Source of the DNA: an uncultured Verrucomicrobiota bacterium
GTDB taxonomy: Bacteria > Verrucomicrobiota > Verrucomicrobiia > Opitutales > Opitutaceae
DNA: 44,312 bases
Assembly (NCBI GenBank): GCA_903906135.1
Contig: CAIVJE010000044.1
Span: 1 to 44,312, forward strand
Reading direction: 5' to 3'
The notes below the pieces were generated by a model. The model was not told where the DNA came from. It did no database searches and saw only the letters and a list, made by a program, of their open reading frames with translations. Below are positions 34,375 to 43,041 of this stretch, in pieces. Numbering within the stretch: position 1 is the stretch's first letter; every line of letters begins with the position of its first letter. Made by a program: the position numbers and the translations under genes.

Positions 34375-34388
34375 TTGATCTTAATCAA
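34375..34388. promoter_or_regulatory. FNR/CRP-type binding box
   Basis: TTGAT-CTTA-ATCAA, a perfect match to the TTGAT-N4-ATCAA consensus for FNR/ANR-type regulators, in the gap between the TatD gene and the flavoprotein gene it would control. A second overlapping palindrome, ATCTT-AATC-AAGAT, occupies 34378-34391. Distance to the start codon is about 105 bp, leaving room for a promoter centred near 34340. Confidence 0.6.
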
Positions 34389-34427
34389 GATACATGAAAT
34401 CAGCGAAATTATGTTGAAGCGCTCCCG

Positions 34428-35270
34428 TTAGCCAAAGAGACGAATGAAATTAGTCTCTACCTCTCGTGTGAGCACGTCGAGAGAGAGGCCGCGGATTTCT
34501 GCCAGCATCTCGTAGGCCAGTAAGATATTCGCGGGATGGTTGAGCGTGGGGTCAACGGACGGCGTGCCCAACAAAAAGCGATTGCGCGTGAGCGGCGGGG
34601 CTTTGCTGGGCGCGTCGGTTTCAACGAGCAATCGGTCGATTGGCAGGTGCTTGAAATTATTTAAACGATCAGCGCGCTGGGGCTCCATCAGCTGAAGGTT
34701 GAAGGAATAATAAGCCCCAAGCTCCGTGAAGCCGGGGATCATTTCGGCGGGGCCAGCATAACCATGCAGTAGAAATCCACGGGCGGGCCGGGCCGTTTTT
34801 TCCAGCAGTTCCCGCAAGGCACCCCAAGCTTGCACGCAGTGCATCGAGGCGGCGCGATTTAGTTCGGCCGCTAAGGCTAATTGCGCGGTGCAGACTTCCG
34901 CTTGCTCTGACAGGGAGGCGACGCGTAAACCCGCGAGGCGTGGATCGTCAGCCGGCAGGCCATCAATAATCCAACGATCTAAACCAATTTCCCCTACGGC
35001 GCTGCGTGGATCCCCCATCAAGGCGGTGCGTAGACTCGCCCGCCAGTCAGGTGAGCGGTTGCCGCAGTCCCAAGGGTGGAGTCCGTAGCTAGGTCGGATC
35101 CAATCATATTTTTTAGCGAGGGCCGTGATGACTGGCCACTCGGCTTCGTTGGTGCCGTTGACCACCGCACGGCGCACATCGAGCTGGCGCAGATCAGTGT
35201 CGATGACGGTACGATAGGGAACCAGTTCATCGAAGTGAAAATGTTGATGTGCGTCGTAGAGCGGGCCCAC
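34428..35270 (-). CDS. TatD-family metal-dependent hydrolase
   Basis: 280-residue amidohydrolase-fold protein. Motifs in order: LYDAHQHFHF (HxH metal ligands), PSYGLHPW, VGEIGLDRW (Glu ligand), MHCVQAWGALRELL, FLLHGYAGPAEMI and LLVETDAPSKAPP (final Asp). Family members are Mg-dependent DNases or related phosphodiesterases; some take part in RNA or tRNA processing. Start is GTG at 35270 because an in-frame stop lies a few codons upstream. It precedes the flavoprotein gene by 157 bp. Confidence 0.87.
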   Translation of the reverse strand: MGPLYDAHQHFHFDELVPYRTVIDTDLRQLDVRRAVVNGTNEAEWPVITALAKKYDWIRPSYGLHPWDCGNRSPDWRASLRTALMGDPRSAVGEIGLDRWIIDGLPADDPRLAGLRVASLSEQAEVCTAQLALAAELNRAASMHCVQAWGALRELLEKTARPARGFLLHGYAGPAEMIPGFTELGAYYSFNLQLMEPQRADRLNNFKHLPIDRLLVETDAPSKAPPLTRNRFLLGTPSVDPTLNHPANILLAYEMLAEIRGLSLDVLTREVETNFIRLFG

Positions 35271-35437
35271 CGCCGATAAATCAGTGATGAAGCCGGTAGA
35301 TGCAAATGACTAATACCGGTGCGCGCAAAACTTTAGGTTTTTTTAGTGCCCGCGGTCTTCTCGGGGTCGGCCCTTAAATCAAAGCTAACGGAGTGGCCAA
35401 AAGGGCCGTTATTGAAGAGGCCTAGAATTTTTTCACG

Positions 35438-35896
35438 ATGCCAGACCAACTCCTTATTGATCTTCCTGAAATCAGACTGCCACGTGACCTGGCGTGGCGG
35501 GTTAAGTTTATTGAAGCCGTTGAGGCTCATGTAAAGAAACTGGGCGTAGCGGGACATTTTCAACCACCGCGTTTCTTCGGATATTATTTTGTGGGCCGGC
35601 ATCCCGTGGTGCTGGCGCGAAATTGGAAGGTCACGCTCGAGACCGCGCCTCTCTTGCTGCGGCTGCGGGGTGTACTAGAGCGATTGACCGAAAATCAGTA
35701 CAGCATTGCCACCGCCAGTGAGGCTACGGTCCCTGATTATTTATTAGTGCATGATCGCCGCGATGGCGCGTGCTGGCTATGGGGCTTTGAACAAGGCCGG
35801 CGCTTTGTCGAAGCTTGCGAGCCGGTGGTGATCAACGGCTGGACCGTAGAAAATCGTGAGGCCTACGGATCGGGCAAGACATTCTTGGAATCATAA
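35438..35896 (+). CDS. Hypothetical protein
   Basis: 152 residues, not recognised. ATG at 35438. No signal peptide or membrane span. It is rich in Trp and aromatic residues in the second half (ACWLWGFEQGRRFVEAC), with FFGYYFVGRHPVVL in the middle. The even codon pattern and lack of a better overlapping frame support it as real. The 175-bp stretch after it, up to sufE, holds nothing I can identify. Confidence 0.55.
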   Translation: MPDQLLIDLPEIRLPRDLAWRVKFIEAVEAHVKKLGVAGHFQPPRFFGYYFVGRHPVVLARNWKVTLETAPLLLRLRGVLERLTENQYSIATASEATVPDYLLVHDRRDGACWLWGFEQGRRFVEACEPVVINGWTVENREAYGSGKTFLES

Positions 35897-36071
35897 CGCT
35901 CATGTTTATCAGCGATTATATAACGCTTCGTTGGTTTGAAGCAATGCGTGGGCGACTCGGGCAATTCTAGCGCTTTGCCCACTGGATTATTACTGATATA
36001 GTAAATGCTCGGCGCGACGTCTTGGGGCCAGAGGTATCCTGCAAGTTTCTGTCGTCTTTTACCGCATTTAT

Positions 36072-36485
36072 TTAAGCGCTCAAGCTATCGGCAAATTCAC
36101 GGATTTTTGCGCGGACGCTGCGCAAACCATTCAGGCGAGTGGGGGAGAGATTGCGGGCGAGCCCTAATTCTTCGTAGAGCATCGGCTCAGTCATGGCGAT
36201 CTCTCGCGGGAGTGCGTCGCTGTATAAATCACAGAGTAGCTTGAGTAAGCCTCGGACCAAGGGCGAATCAGCATCGCTGCGAAAGTAGCAACGCCCCTCC
36301 CGCTGCTCAGCGACAATCCACGCCTGTGAAATACAACCTCGCACGCGGTTACTCTCAGTGCGTTCAGTCGCGGCGAGCGGTGGACTGCGGCGGGCGCCGT
36401 CGACGATCGCCGCGAGACGTTCCTGCGCATCTTCAATGATGGCATAATTTGCAATGAGCTGCTGCTGTTTTTCGGCGAGGGTCAC
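36072..36485 (-). CDS. sufE: SufE-family cysteine desulfurase partner
   Basis: Takes persulfide sulfur from a cysteine desulfurase (SufS or CsdA) for Fe-S cluster or tRNA work. The acceptor Cys is in NRVRGCISQAWIV and falls at C51, the same number as in E. coli SufE, if translation starts at the GTG at 36485 (137 residues). A TTG at 36497 is an alternative. A much longer frame (to 36680) overlaps the M48 peptidase gene and is not credible. LCDLYSDALPREIA and LNGLRSVRAKIREFA complete the family pattern. No suf or isc genes are beside it; tcdA, which in E. coli works with CsdA/CsdE, is 4 kb away. Confidence 0.9.
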   Translation of the reverse strand: MTLAEKQQQLIANYAIIEDAQERLAAIVDGARRSPPLAATERTESNRVRGCISQAWIVAEQREGRCYFRSDADSPLVRGLLKLLCDLYSDALPREIAMTEPMLYEELGLARNLSPTRLNGLRSVRAKIREFADSLSA

Positions 36486-36507
36486 GCGACTAAGCAAAGT
36501 TAGGGAA

Positions 36508-38433
36508 TTAATTCGCGAGGCCCAGCATGGGCATGGGGCAGTCGAGCGTCGCGGCGATCGCGCGATAGAGTTCGCCTTCTTCGACCGTGATGGTGCTGTC
36601 GCTCGCGATAACGTGGCCGGCCGCCACGAGGACGCGTTGCTTAATGGGCCAAGCGCTGACGGCGAGTTTATCGAGGGCAAAGTTTAGCTGATCTAGTCCG
36701 CTTGCGTCGGGATCGAGCAGAGTGATTTGATTGCGAATCACGGGAACCTGCGCGGTGCCTTCCGCAAAAGCCGCGGGAGAATTTTTTGGGCTGAGATGCG
36801 CCAAAGCGGAAAGCACGATCGCAATCTCGCGGCGAACTGCATCGAAAGAATCGTACTGTAACTGGGGTCGGGGGTTGGCGGCGAGGGTGAGCTGGCGCTG
36901 CAGCATTTTTTGCAATGCGTATTCAAAAGGGGTGACACGATTGTCCGCGTGCATGAGCGCGTCGAGGGTGGTCGTAAAGCGTTCAAGTACGGTACTCTTG
37001 AGCTCGCGCAGCACGGGGAAAGCCAATTGCAGTAGCGGTAGCCGAGCCTCAGGAGTCAGGGCGCGCAGGGCGGTATCTAGGCTGGCCAGGACGGCAGCAG
37101 AGTCGGTCCCGGCATATTTTTTGATGAGCGCGTGCTGTTGATCACGCGAGGCTGGGCTCGCGCTGAGCAGCAATCCGTACACCAATACTTGAGCGGCGGA
37201 GGCCGTGCGGGTCGCCTCTCGCAGTGGAGGGGGAATCGAAGCGAGGAGAGTTTGGGCTTGGCGGAAGTGGGCTTCGGTGAGGGCGCCGATATCAGCGACT
37301 ATCGCCACTGGTTTGAAGGGGAGGGCAGCGGGCGGCCTCGCCGTCTGATTGCCGTTAAGAGCGCTGCCTCCGAAACCGGCGGTCGCAGATGATTCAGCGG
37401 CGATATCAACTATTTCTGGCGGAGAAAAAACTGCGCCATCCCAATGGGCCTCAACCGCGCGGATGCGCTCTGCCAGCGGCGGGTGGGTGGCCCAGAGTCC
37501 GCTAAAACTAGTTTTAAAAGCTTGGGCGAAAAAAAAGTGACCGATCTCTGGCGCGTGTTGGTCCGCAATATTACCCTCCAGCGCATAGCCCCCAATTTTT
37601 TTCAGGGCTCCACTGATGCCCTCGGGGTTACGCGTGAATTGCACGGCGGAGGCGTCGGCCAGGAATTCGCGCTGGCGTGACACGGCGGCCTGGATGAGCC
37701 GTCCAAAAAAATAGCCAATATAGCCAATGATCAGGAGCGCCAAGCCGACCGCCAGGAAGACCATCACCCCGCCCCCTTTTTTATCATCGCCGCTACTGCG
37801 CCCGCGACTGCGGCCGATCGATTGCAAAATACCCCTGCCAAGGAGCCCGATTACTAGAATGCCGAACACGATGGCCGTAATGCGCACATTGAGGCGCATG
37901 TCGCCATTGAGGATATGACTAAATTCATGCCCGATTACTCCCTGCAGTTCATCGCGGGATAATTTATCCAGGAGGCCACGGGTCACGGCCACGGCGGCAT
38001 CGCTCGTGGTAAGCCCAGCGGCAAAGGCATTGAGGCCGGACTCATTCTCTAACACGTAGACGACCGGCATCGGAATACCGGAGGCGATCGCCATTTCCTC
38101 GACGACATTGAGCAGACGCCGTTCCTTGAGATCAGTGGTAGCGCCGCTCACGAGTCGTCCACCGACGAGTTCGGCCACGGCCGCGCCGCCCGCGCGCAAT
38201 TGCGACCATTTATAGAGTGAGGCGATGCCCACGACCACCGTGGTAGCCCCCGCCGTCCAAGCTAAAAGTAGCGGATCCCACCAGATGAGAGAACCATGAG
38301 GCGGGTCCGGCTTGAGCAAAAATACCGCGGCGGCATAGCCAGCCAACACAGTCCCCAGCACCGCGAGAATAAATAAGAGCACTAGCCGGTGGGTTCGCTT
38401 GCGCGCGTGAGCTTGGGCAGCAAAGAAATCCAT
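36508..38433 (-). CDS. M48-family membrane metallopeptidase (HtpX-like)
   Basis: Zinc endopeptidase with the active site facing the cytoplasm, presumably for membrane protein quality control. Two N-terminal spans (about 18-40 and 55-73), zinc motif VIGHEFSHILNGD (H169, H173), a further span pair after it (about 185-255), and FLADASAVQFTRNP carrying the third zinc ligand. The last ~300 residues are a helical soluble extension not found in E. coli HtpX (293 residues); its function is unknown. lemA lies 71 bp upstream, the frequent LemA/M48 pairing; sufE starts 22 bp downstream. Confidence 0.9.
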   Translation of the reverse strand: MDFFAAQAHARKRTHRLVLLFILAVLGTVLAGYAAAVFLLKPDPPHGSLIWWDPLLLAWTAGATTVVVGIASLYKWSQLRAGGAAVAELVGGRLVSGATTDLKERRLLNVVEEMAIASGIPMPVVYVLENESGLNAFAAGLTTSDAAVAVTRGLLDKLSRDELQGVIGHEFSHILNGDMRLNVRITAIVFGILVIGLLGRGILQSIGRSRGRSSGDDKKGGGVMVFLAVGLALLIIGYIGYFFGRLIQAAVSRQREFLADASAVQFTRNPEGISGALKKIGGYALEGNIADQHAPEIGHFFFAQAFKTSFSGLWATHPPLAERIRAVEAHWDGAVFSPPEIVDIAAESSATAGFGGSALNGNQTARPPAALPFKPVAIVADIGALTEAHFRQAQTLLASIPPPLREATRTASAAQVLVYGLLLSASPASRDQQHALIKKYAGTDSAAVLASLDTALRALTPEARLPLLQLAFPVLRELKSTVLERFTTTLDALMHADNRVTPFEYALQKMLQRQLTLAANPRPQLQYDSFDAVRREIAIVLSALAHLSPKNSPAAFAEGTAQVPVIRNQITLLDPDASGLDQLNFALDKLAVSAWPIKQRVLVAAGHVIASDSTITVEEGELYRAIAATLDCPMPMLGLAN

Positions 38434-38504
38434 AATTAGCGGGTGCGGTTCGGGCTAAGAGCAGAGCCCAACAACGGCTCAGGCGCCAAGTTTGCGCCGG
38501 CTCG

Positions 38505-39101
38505 TTAGCTGAACTTGATCTGCGGGGCTGCGCGTTCCGCCGCGCTTTCAATTTGAAATAACTGGGCCTCCGTAAAATTGAAGAGGCCCGCGAGCAAATT
38601 GGTGGGGAACGATTCGCGGGACGTGTTGTAGGTCATAACGGAATCATTGTAAGCTTGGCGCGCGAAGGAGATTTTATTTTCAGTGGAGGTCATCTCTTCG
38701 GTCAGTTGCATCATGTTTTGATTGGCCTTGAGGTCGGGATATTGCTCAGAGACGACCATTAAACGGGACATGGCTCCAGCGAGACCCGATTCCGCTGAGA
38801 GTAAGCCCTTCATGGCGCCAGCGTCGGCGGGATTGGCCGCCGCGTTCTTGGAGGCGGCGTAGGCGGTGTTGCGCGCCGCGATCACCGCTTCCAAGGTGCC
38901 ACTCTCATGCTTCATGTAACCTTTGGCCACTTCCACGAGATTGGGGATCAGATCGTAGCGGCGTTTGAGCTGCACATCAATCTGCGCAAAGGCGTTCTTG
39001 AAGCGATTGCGTAGGCTAACCAAGGAATTATAATTACCGGCAACCCATAAGGCTCCGACGATTGCAATGGCGAGGACAGTACCAAGGATGATCAGAAGCA
39101 T
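38505..39101 (-). CDS. lemA: LemA family protein
   Basis: 198-residue membrane-anchored helical protein: one N-terminal span (LLIILGTVLAIAIVGALWVA), then NYNSLVSLRNRFKNAFAQID, QLKRRYDLIPNLVEVAKGYM and FARQAYNDSVMTYNTSRESF, the signature segments of LemA. The biochemical role is not settled; family members often sit next to HtpX/M48 peptidases or TPM-domain proteins. Start ATG at 39101; the peptidase gene is directly downstream, so one operon is likely. Confidence 0.94.
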   Translation of the reverse strand: MLLIILGTVLAIAIVGALWVAGNYNSLVSLRNRFKNAFAQIDVQLKRRYDLIPNLVEVAKGYMKHESGTLEAVIAARNTAYAASKNAAANPADAGAMKGLLSAESGLAGAMSRLMVVSEQYPDLKANQNMMQLTEEMTSTENKISFARQAYNDSVMTYNTSRESFPTNLLAGLFNFTEAQLFQIESAAERAAPQIKFS

Positions 39102-39265
39102 AGAAGGAGGGGATTGAACTTAACGGCTGAGACACTGTCGGAGGGGGGAAAGGGGCGCGAGTAATTTCCTCTTACAATGGCCCCCTCTATTTCAACCTGC
39201 AGGCAGGATTCACTACGTGCGCGAGGCTTGCCACCACGATCTGTTGGCTCACTATTATTATCTTC

Positions 39266-41875
39266 ATGATGAAGTTGAGTTGTCTGCTCTCTCTGTCTCT
39301 CGCCTTCGTGGCCGGGTCGCTCGCCGCTCAAGTGGCGAGCCCCAGTCCGCTCGTGGATGCGTCTGGGGGCGCGGCGATGGAGCCGAGTCGTTGGCTCATT
39401 GCAGAAGGTCGCGCGCAGATGGCTTTGCGGGCGGGCTTCTCCTTTACCGCAGCGGCAATTTATCGAGATATTTTACAAGAGGAGAGTTTGCCCGTAGAGG
39501 CTCGGCAAATCGTGACCCTCGCTTTGGTGACGGCCTTATTAGATGCTGGTGACACGGTGGAGGCTGAAAAAGTACTACCAACTTACACGGGGCCGCGCTC
39601 CTCGACCTACCAATTGCGCGTTGGCCTACTCGCCGCGCACGCGCGGCGGTTGCCGCAAGCAAAAGCAGCGCTGGCCGCTGGCAAAATTGAGAGCCTCGCG
39701 GCGGCGGATAAAGGTTGGTGGCATTTTCTGCAGGGACAAGTGGCGGATGCCGAAGGGAATATTTTGGCGGCCAATGAATTTTACGATCAGGCGATCAATG
39801 CGGCCGTATCTGAGTTGGCACGCGCGCGCTTTGCGCTTGGCCGAGAGCAGGCCTTATTGCGGCGTGGTCCGCTCGATGAGGCGCGGCTGGTTAATTTGCG
39901 CAAGACCATGGAAACTTTTCAGGGGCGGGCGACGGGTTTTGATGCGGTGCGATCTTATGCCGCAGCCCTCGCCGCTTTGGGTCGCGCGGCCGAGGCCCAA
40001 GCTGTATTGCAACGTCAGCTCCCCATTATTCCGCCTTCAGAGCGTAATACGGCGGACCAATTTCGGCTCATGCTTGGTTTAATCGCGGGTGAATCGAGTA
40101 TCGCCGGCCGCCAAGCTTTTAAACAGTTACTCCGCGATGGCCAGAAGGCGGAAACTCAGCGCCTCGCACTTCATTTGCTGGCCCGCGGGAGTAAATCAAC
40201 GGTCGACCGCGAGCAATTGCGCCGCGACCTCAGCGATTTAATTAACGCGCCCACGACGCATTCGGTCATTGAGGATTTATTATTAGTGCGGGCGCAATTG
40301 GCCTTGGCTGACAATGATTATGCTCGAGCGGAGGCCGATGCGCGCGCTTTGCTGGAGCGCTATCCGGGCTCGTCGCTCAAAGTAACCGCGCTTGGCGTGC
40401 GCTTGGCCGTGGCTTGGGATCTTAAACGTTATCGTGCCGCCGCAGAAGTGATGGCCCAACTGCGCGCCGTCACTGGGGAAGGCCGCGAGCGGGCTGAGCT
40501 GGGGGTGCTGTTGGCCGAGGCATTTTTCCGCGCCGAAGATTATCGAAATGCCGCTGACGCCTATGACGCCGCTTTGCATGAAACGCCCGCCGTCGTGCCC
40601 GCCGGCATTTTGCTTTTTCAGCGGGTCTTGTCTGATATCCGTGCCGATCGACTCACCGAGGCCGCTCAACAGCTGGATGCATCAGCCACCAACCCTAGTT
40701 TTGATGCGGTGAATCGCTGGCAAGCGGAGTGGAATTTAGTCAAGGAATTGCAAATTCGCGGGCAGACCCCCGCCGCATATAGTCGTGTCAATCGGCTGTT
40801 GGGCGAAAAAGTGTCCGGCGTGCCGGAAACTTTGCGCGTTCGTCTGATGTGGCTGCGCGCTAAATTAGCTTTTGATAATAATCAATTGGATGCGGCGCTG
40901 CAACAAACAGATGTCTTGCTGGGGGGCTTGCAACAAGTGGAGCCATTTGATCCAGCGTTGCGCCGTAACGTAGCCAGCATGGCGCAACTGCTAAAGGCAC
41001 AAATTTTTCTGGCGCGTAATCAAAATCAGGAGGGTTTTGCCGTTCTGGAAAAACTACGTGCTGACTATCGCCTAACGGCCGCCGCTCAGTATTCTTATAT
41101 TATTCAGGCCGGCTATTTAACGCAGCGTGGCGATATGGCGGCTGCGCAATTAGTGCTGGTTAGCTTTGTCGATCATCCTGATTACAAGCGCAGCGAATAT
41201 GCCCCGCTGGCTTTGTATGAGGCGGCTTTAAATTTAGAACGTCAGGGTCTCGATCGCCATTTGCGCGACGCCTATGAGAAAATGTTGGAGCGTTTGATCC
41301 GGGATTATCCCCAGGATGAACTTGTTTTTTATGCGCGGCTTAAACAAGGCGATCTGCTTCGCCGCTTAAATGATATGGCGGCCGCTCGGCAGGTATATGA
41401 ATACTTGGTTAATAATTATCCCGCGCATTTTGATATTCTTCTAGCGGAGATTGCGCTGGCTGATTGTCTGTTTGCCCAAGGGGCGAATAGTTTAACTAAC
41501 TATGAAAGCGCGGCGGCAATTTTTGAACGAGTGCGGGACTTGCCGTCTGCCCCCGTTGATTTGCGAGTGGAGGCGGGGTTTAAATGGGGCTATGCCTTGG
41601 CTAAACATGCCCAATCGGCGAAAGCGCAGATTATTTTTTGGTCGGTGGCCGACGCTTTTCTGCTTGATGCAGCGCAAGCCACTAAATTGGGGGCCAAGGG
41701 CCGTTACTGGGTTTCTCGTTCTTTGCTCGAGCTGGCCCAGTTGCATGAAGATGCGGGCCAGATCGATGAAGCTCAGCGGAGTTATCAATTAATTTTAGAT
41801 TACAAATTATACGGTCTTGCTCAGGCTCAGGCGAAATTGGCGCGCTTTCGTTTGCCGAGCGGCCGCCGCCCTTGA
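39266..41875 (+). CDS. Large exported TPR-repeat protein
   Basis: 869 residues with a signal peptide (MKLSCLLSLSLAFVAGSLAA) and then helical repeats throughout; TPR-like units are visible, e.g. AEADARALLERYPGSSLKVTA, YRNAADAYDAALHETPA, AARQVYEYLVNNYPAHFDIL and DEAQRSYQLILDYKLYGLAQ. No enzyme motif. It is probably a periplasmic scaffold. Two ATGs (39266, 39269) are adjacent. It heads a set of four genes whose next members are ExbB-, ExbD- and TonB-like (51 bp to the first), so a link to an energised envelope complex is likely. Confidence 0.85.
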   Translation: MMKLSCLLSLSLAFVAGSLAAQVASPSPLVDASGGAAMEPSRWLIAEGRAQMALRAGFSFTAAAIYRDILQEESLPVEARQIVTLALVTALLDAGDTVEAEKVLPTYTGPRSSTYQLRVGLLAAHARRLPQAKAALAAGKIESLAAADKGWWHFLQGQVADAEGNILAANEFYDQAINAAVSELARARFALGREQALLRRGPLDEARLVNLRKTMETFQGRATGFDAVRSYAAALAALGRAAEAQAVLQRQLPIIPPSERNTADQFRLMLGLIAGESSIAGRQAFKQLLRDGQKAETQRLALHLLARGSKSTVDREQLRRDLSDLINAPTTHSVIEDLLLVRAQLALADNDYARAEADARALLERYPGSSLKVTALGVRLAVAWDLKRYRAAAEVMAQLRAVTGEGRERAELGVLLAEAFFRAEDYRNAADAYDAALHETPAVVPAGILLFQRVLSDIRADRLTEAAQQLDASATNPSFDAVNRWQAEWNLVKELQIRGQTPAAYSRVNRLLGEKVSGVPETLRVRLMWLRAKLAFDNNQLDAALQQTDVLLGGLQQVEPFDPALRRNVASMAQLLKAQIFLARNQNQEGFAVLEKLRADYRLTAAAQYSYIIQAGYLTQRGDMAAAQLVLVSFVDHPDYKRSEYAPLALYEAALNLERQGLDRHLRDAYEKMLERLIRDYPQDELVFYARLKQGDLLRRLNDMAAARQVYEYLVNNYPAHFDILLAEIALADCLFAQGANSLTNYESAAAIFERVRDLPSAPVDLRVEAGFKWGYALAKHAQSAKAQIIFWSVADAFLLDAAQATKLGAKGRYWVSRSLLELAQLHEDAGQIDEAQRSYQLILDYKLYGLAQAQAKLARFRLPSGRRP

Positions 41876-41926
41876 GCTTTCGCATTTACGCTTTTCCTTG
41901 GACGCGCATTATATAAAATCAAATTC

Positions 41927-42571
41927 ATGAGCACATTCAGTTACCGTATTTTCGCTCAAGGCGGCCCTGTACTGGGGTTGTTACTATTGCTGGGTTTAGT
42001 TGCAGCCGTAATTTTTATTGAGCGCACGTTGTTGCTGCACCGCGCGCAAATTCGCTCGACGGAATTTTTGAGCGGCATCAAAAATCTCCTGCAGAAAAAT
42101 CGATTGATGGAGGCTCTAACTCTGTGTGAAGAGACCCCGGGTCCGGTGGCCAAGCTAATCAAGGCGGGCTTGCGCCATGCGGCCGATGATGAGCAGGGCC
42201 TTCGGTTTGCCTTGCAGGAAGCCGCCGTGGTAGAGCTTCCTGTTCTGGAGCGACGGATCAACGCGCTCGCCGCTATTGCGCAAATCGCGCCTTTACTCGG
42301 CTTGCTCGGAACCTTGTTAGGGATGATCAAGACATTCTGGCTCTTTAACCAAGGGGGGAATTATGCGACCCCCGTTGTTCTCGCGGGTGGCATGTGGGAA
42401 GCATTGCTGGGCGCTACCGCCGGTCTGGCCGTGGCAATACCGGTGCACTTAGCTCGACATTTTCTCACGGGCCGAGTTCGCGCCCTCGTTCAAGACATGG
42501 AATGGTCCGGTAGCGAAATAATGCGATTCTTACAGCGGGAATATCGCAACGGAGCCGGCCCATTAAAATGA
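41927..42571 (+). CDS. MotA/TolQ/ExbB-family proton channel subunit
   Basis: Inner-membrane stator-type channel subunit, 214 residues with three spans (about 13-31, 115-140, 150-180). The conserved pore features are kept: QIAPLLGLLGTLLGMIKTF (T129) and GGMWEALLGATAGLAVAIPV (E158, T164). The cytoplasmic region between spans 1 and 2 is short, as in ExbB. The gene overlaps the ExbD-like gene by ATGA, showing tight coupling of subunits. Confidence 0.93.
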   Translation: MSTFSYRIFAQGGPVLGLLLLLGLVAAVIFIERTLLLHRAQIRSTEFLSGIKNLLQKNRLMEALTLCEETPGPVAKLIKAGLRHAADDEQGLRFALQEAAVVELPVLERRINALAAIAQIAPLLGLLGTLLGMIKTFWLFNQGGNYATPVVLAGGMWEALLGATAGLAVAIPVHLARHFLTGRVRALVQDMEWSGSEIMRFLQREYRNGAGPLK

Positions 42572-43032
42572 TTACCCGTCCATTTGAGTTAGAATCTCGC
42601 TTGAGCCCACCACCGCGGGATTTTGATTTTATGGCATGGGTTAATGTCGGCGTTCTCGCGCTGTTTTTTGGACTGCTCGGCTCGCGCTTCGTGCTGGCGC
42701 CAGGACTGCCTATCGGGGTCGGCGCAGCCGGAACATTTAGTTTACCATCAATCGGTGCTGCCGGTCAAAATAGCGCCGCTACCTCAGTGGTGGTGAGTTA
42801 TCGGGGTAATAACGTGATCTTATTTGAGGGTGGCATGTACGGGCTCTCCGATCTGCGAAAGCATCTCGAGCTGTATGCGCAAAAACACCCCAATGCGGTG
42901 ATGCTGGTGCGCGCCGATCGACAGGTATCAGTGCAGGATTTTTTCTCTCTCTGTGATATGGCTCGAGCCGCGGGCTTTGCTGGAGTTCAGGCCGCCGCTG
43001 AACCCCAAGCTTCAGCCAGTCGATTACCTTAA
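42568..43032 (+). CDS. ExbD/TolR-like protein lacking the membrane Asp
   Basis: 154-residue single-span protein with a periplasmic C-terminal domain (VVVSYRGNNVILFEGG, DLRKHLELYAQKHPNAVMLV, QVSVQDFFSLCDMARAAGF) typical of ExbD/TolR. The span aligns as DFMAWVNVGVLALFF against the ExbD consensus NVTPxIDVxLxLL. The proton-carrying Asp (D25 in E. coli ExbD) becomes N26 (codon 42643-42645), and the preceding TP is also lost. The only nearby acids, D18 and D20, lie before the span. The gene starts inside the stop of the ExbB-like gene. Confidence 0.85.
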   Translation: MITRPFELESRLSPPPRDFDFMAWVNVGVLALFFGLLGSRFVLAPGLPIGVGAAGTFSLPSIGAAGQNSAATSVVVSYRGNNVILFEGGMYGLSDLRKHLELYAQKHPNAVMLVRADRQVSVQDFFSLCDMARAAGFAGVQAAAEPQASASRLP

Positions 43033-43041
43033 GCCGATCCG

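Noticed and set aside
35333-35602. 89-codon minus-strand frame near the hypothetical gene
   Set aside because: Overlaps the start of the better supported gene at 35438-35896 and has no recognisable feature; could be revisited if homologues exist.
36486-36680. Longer SufE start inside the M48 peptidase gene
   Set aside because: The extension is an off-frame reading of the peptidase C-terminus; the GTG at 36485 puts the active Cys at position 51 as in E. coli SufE.
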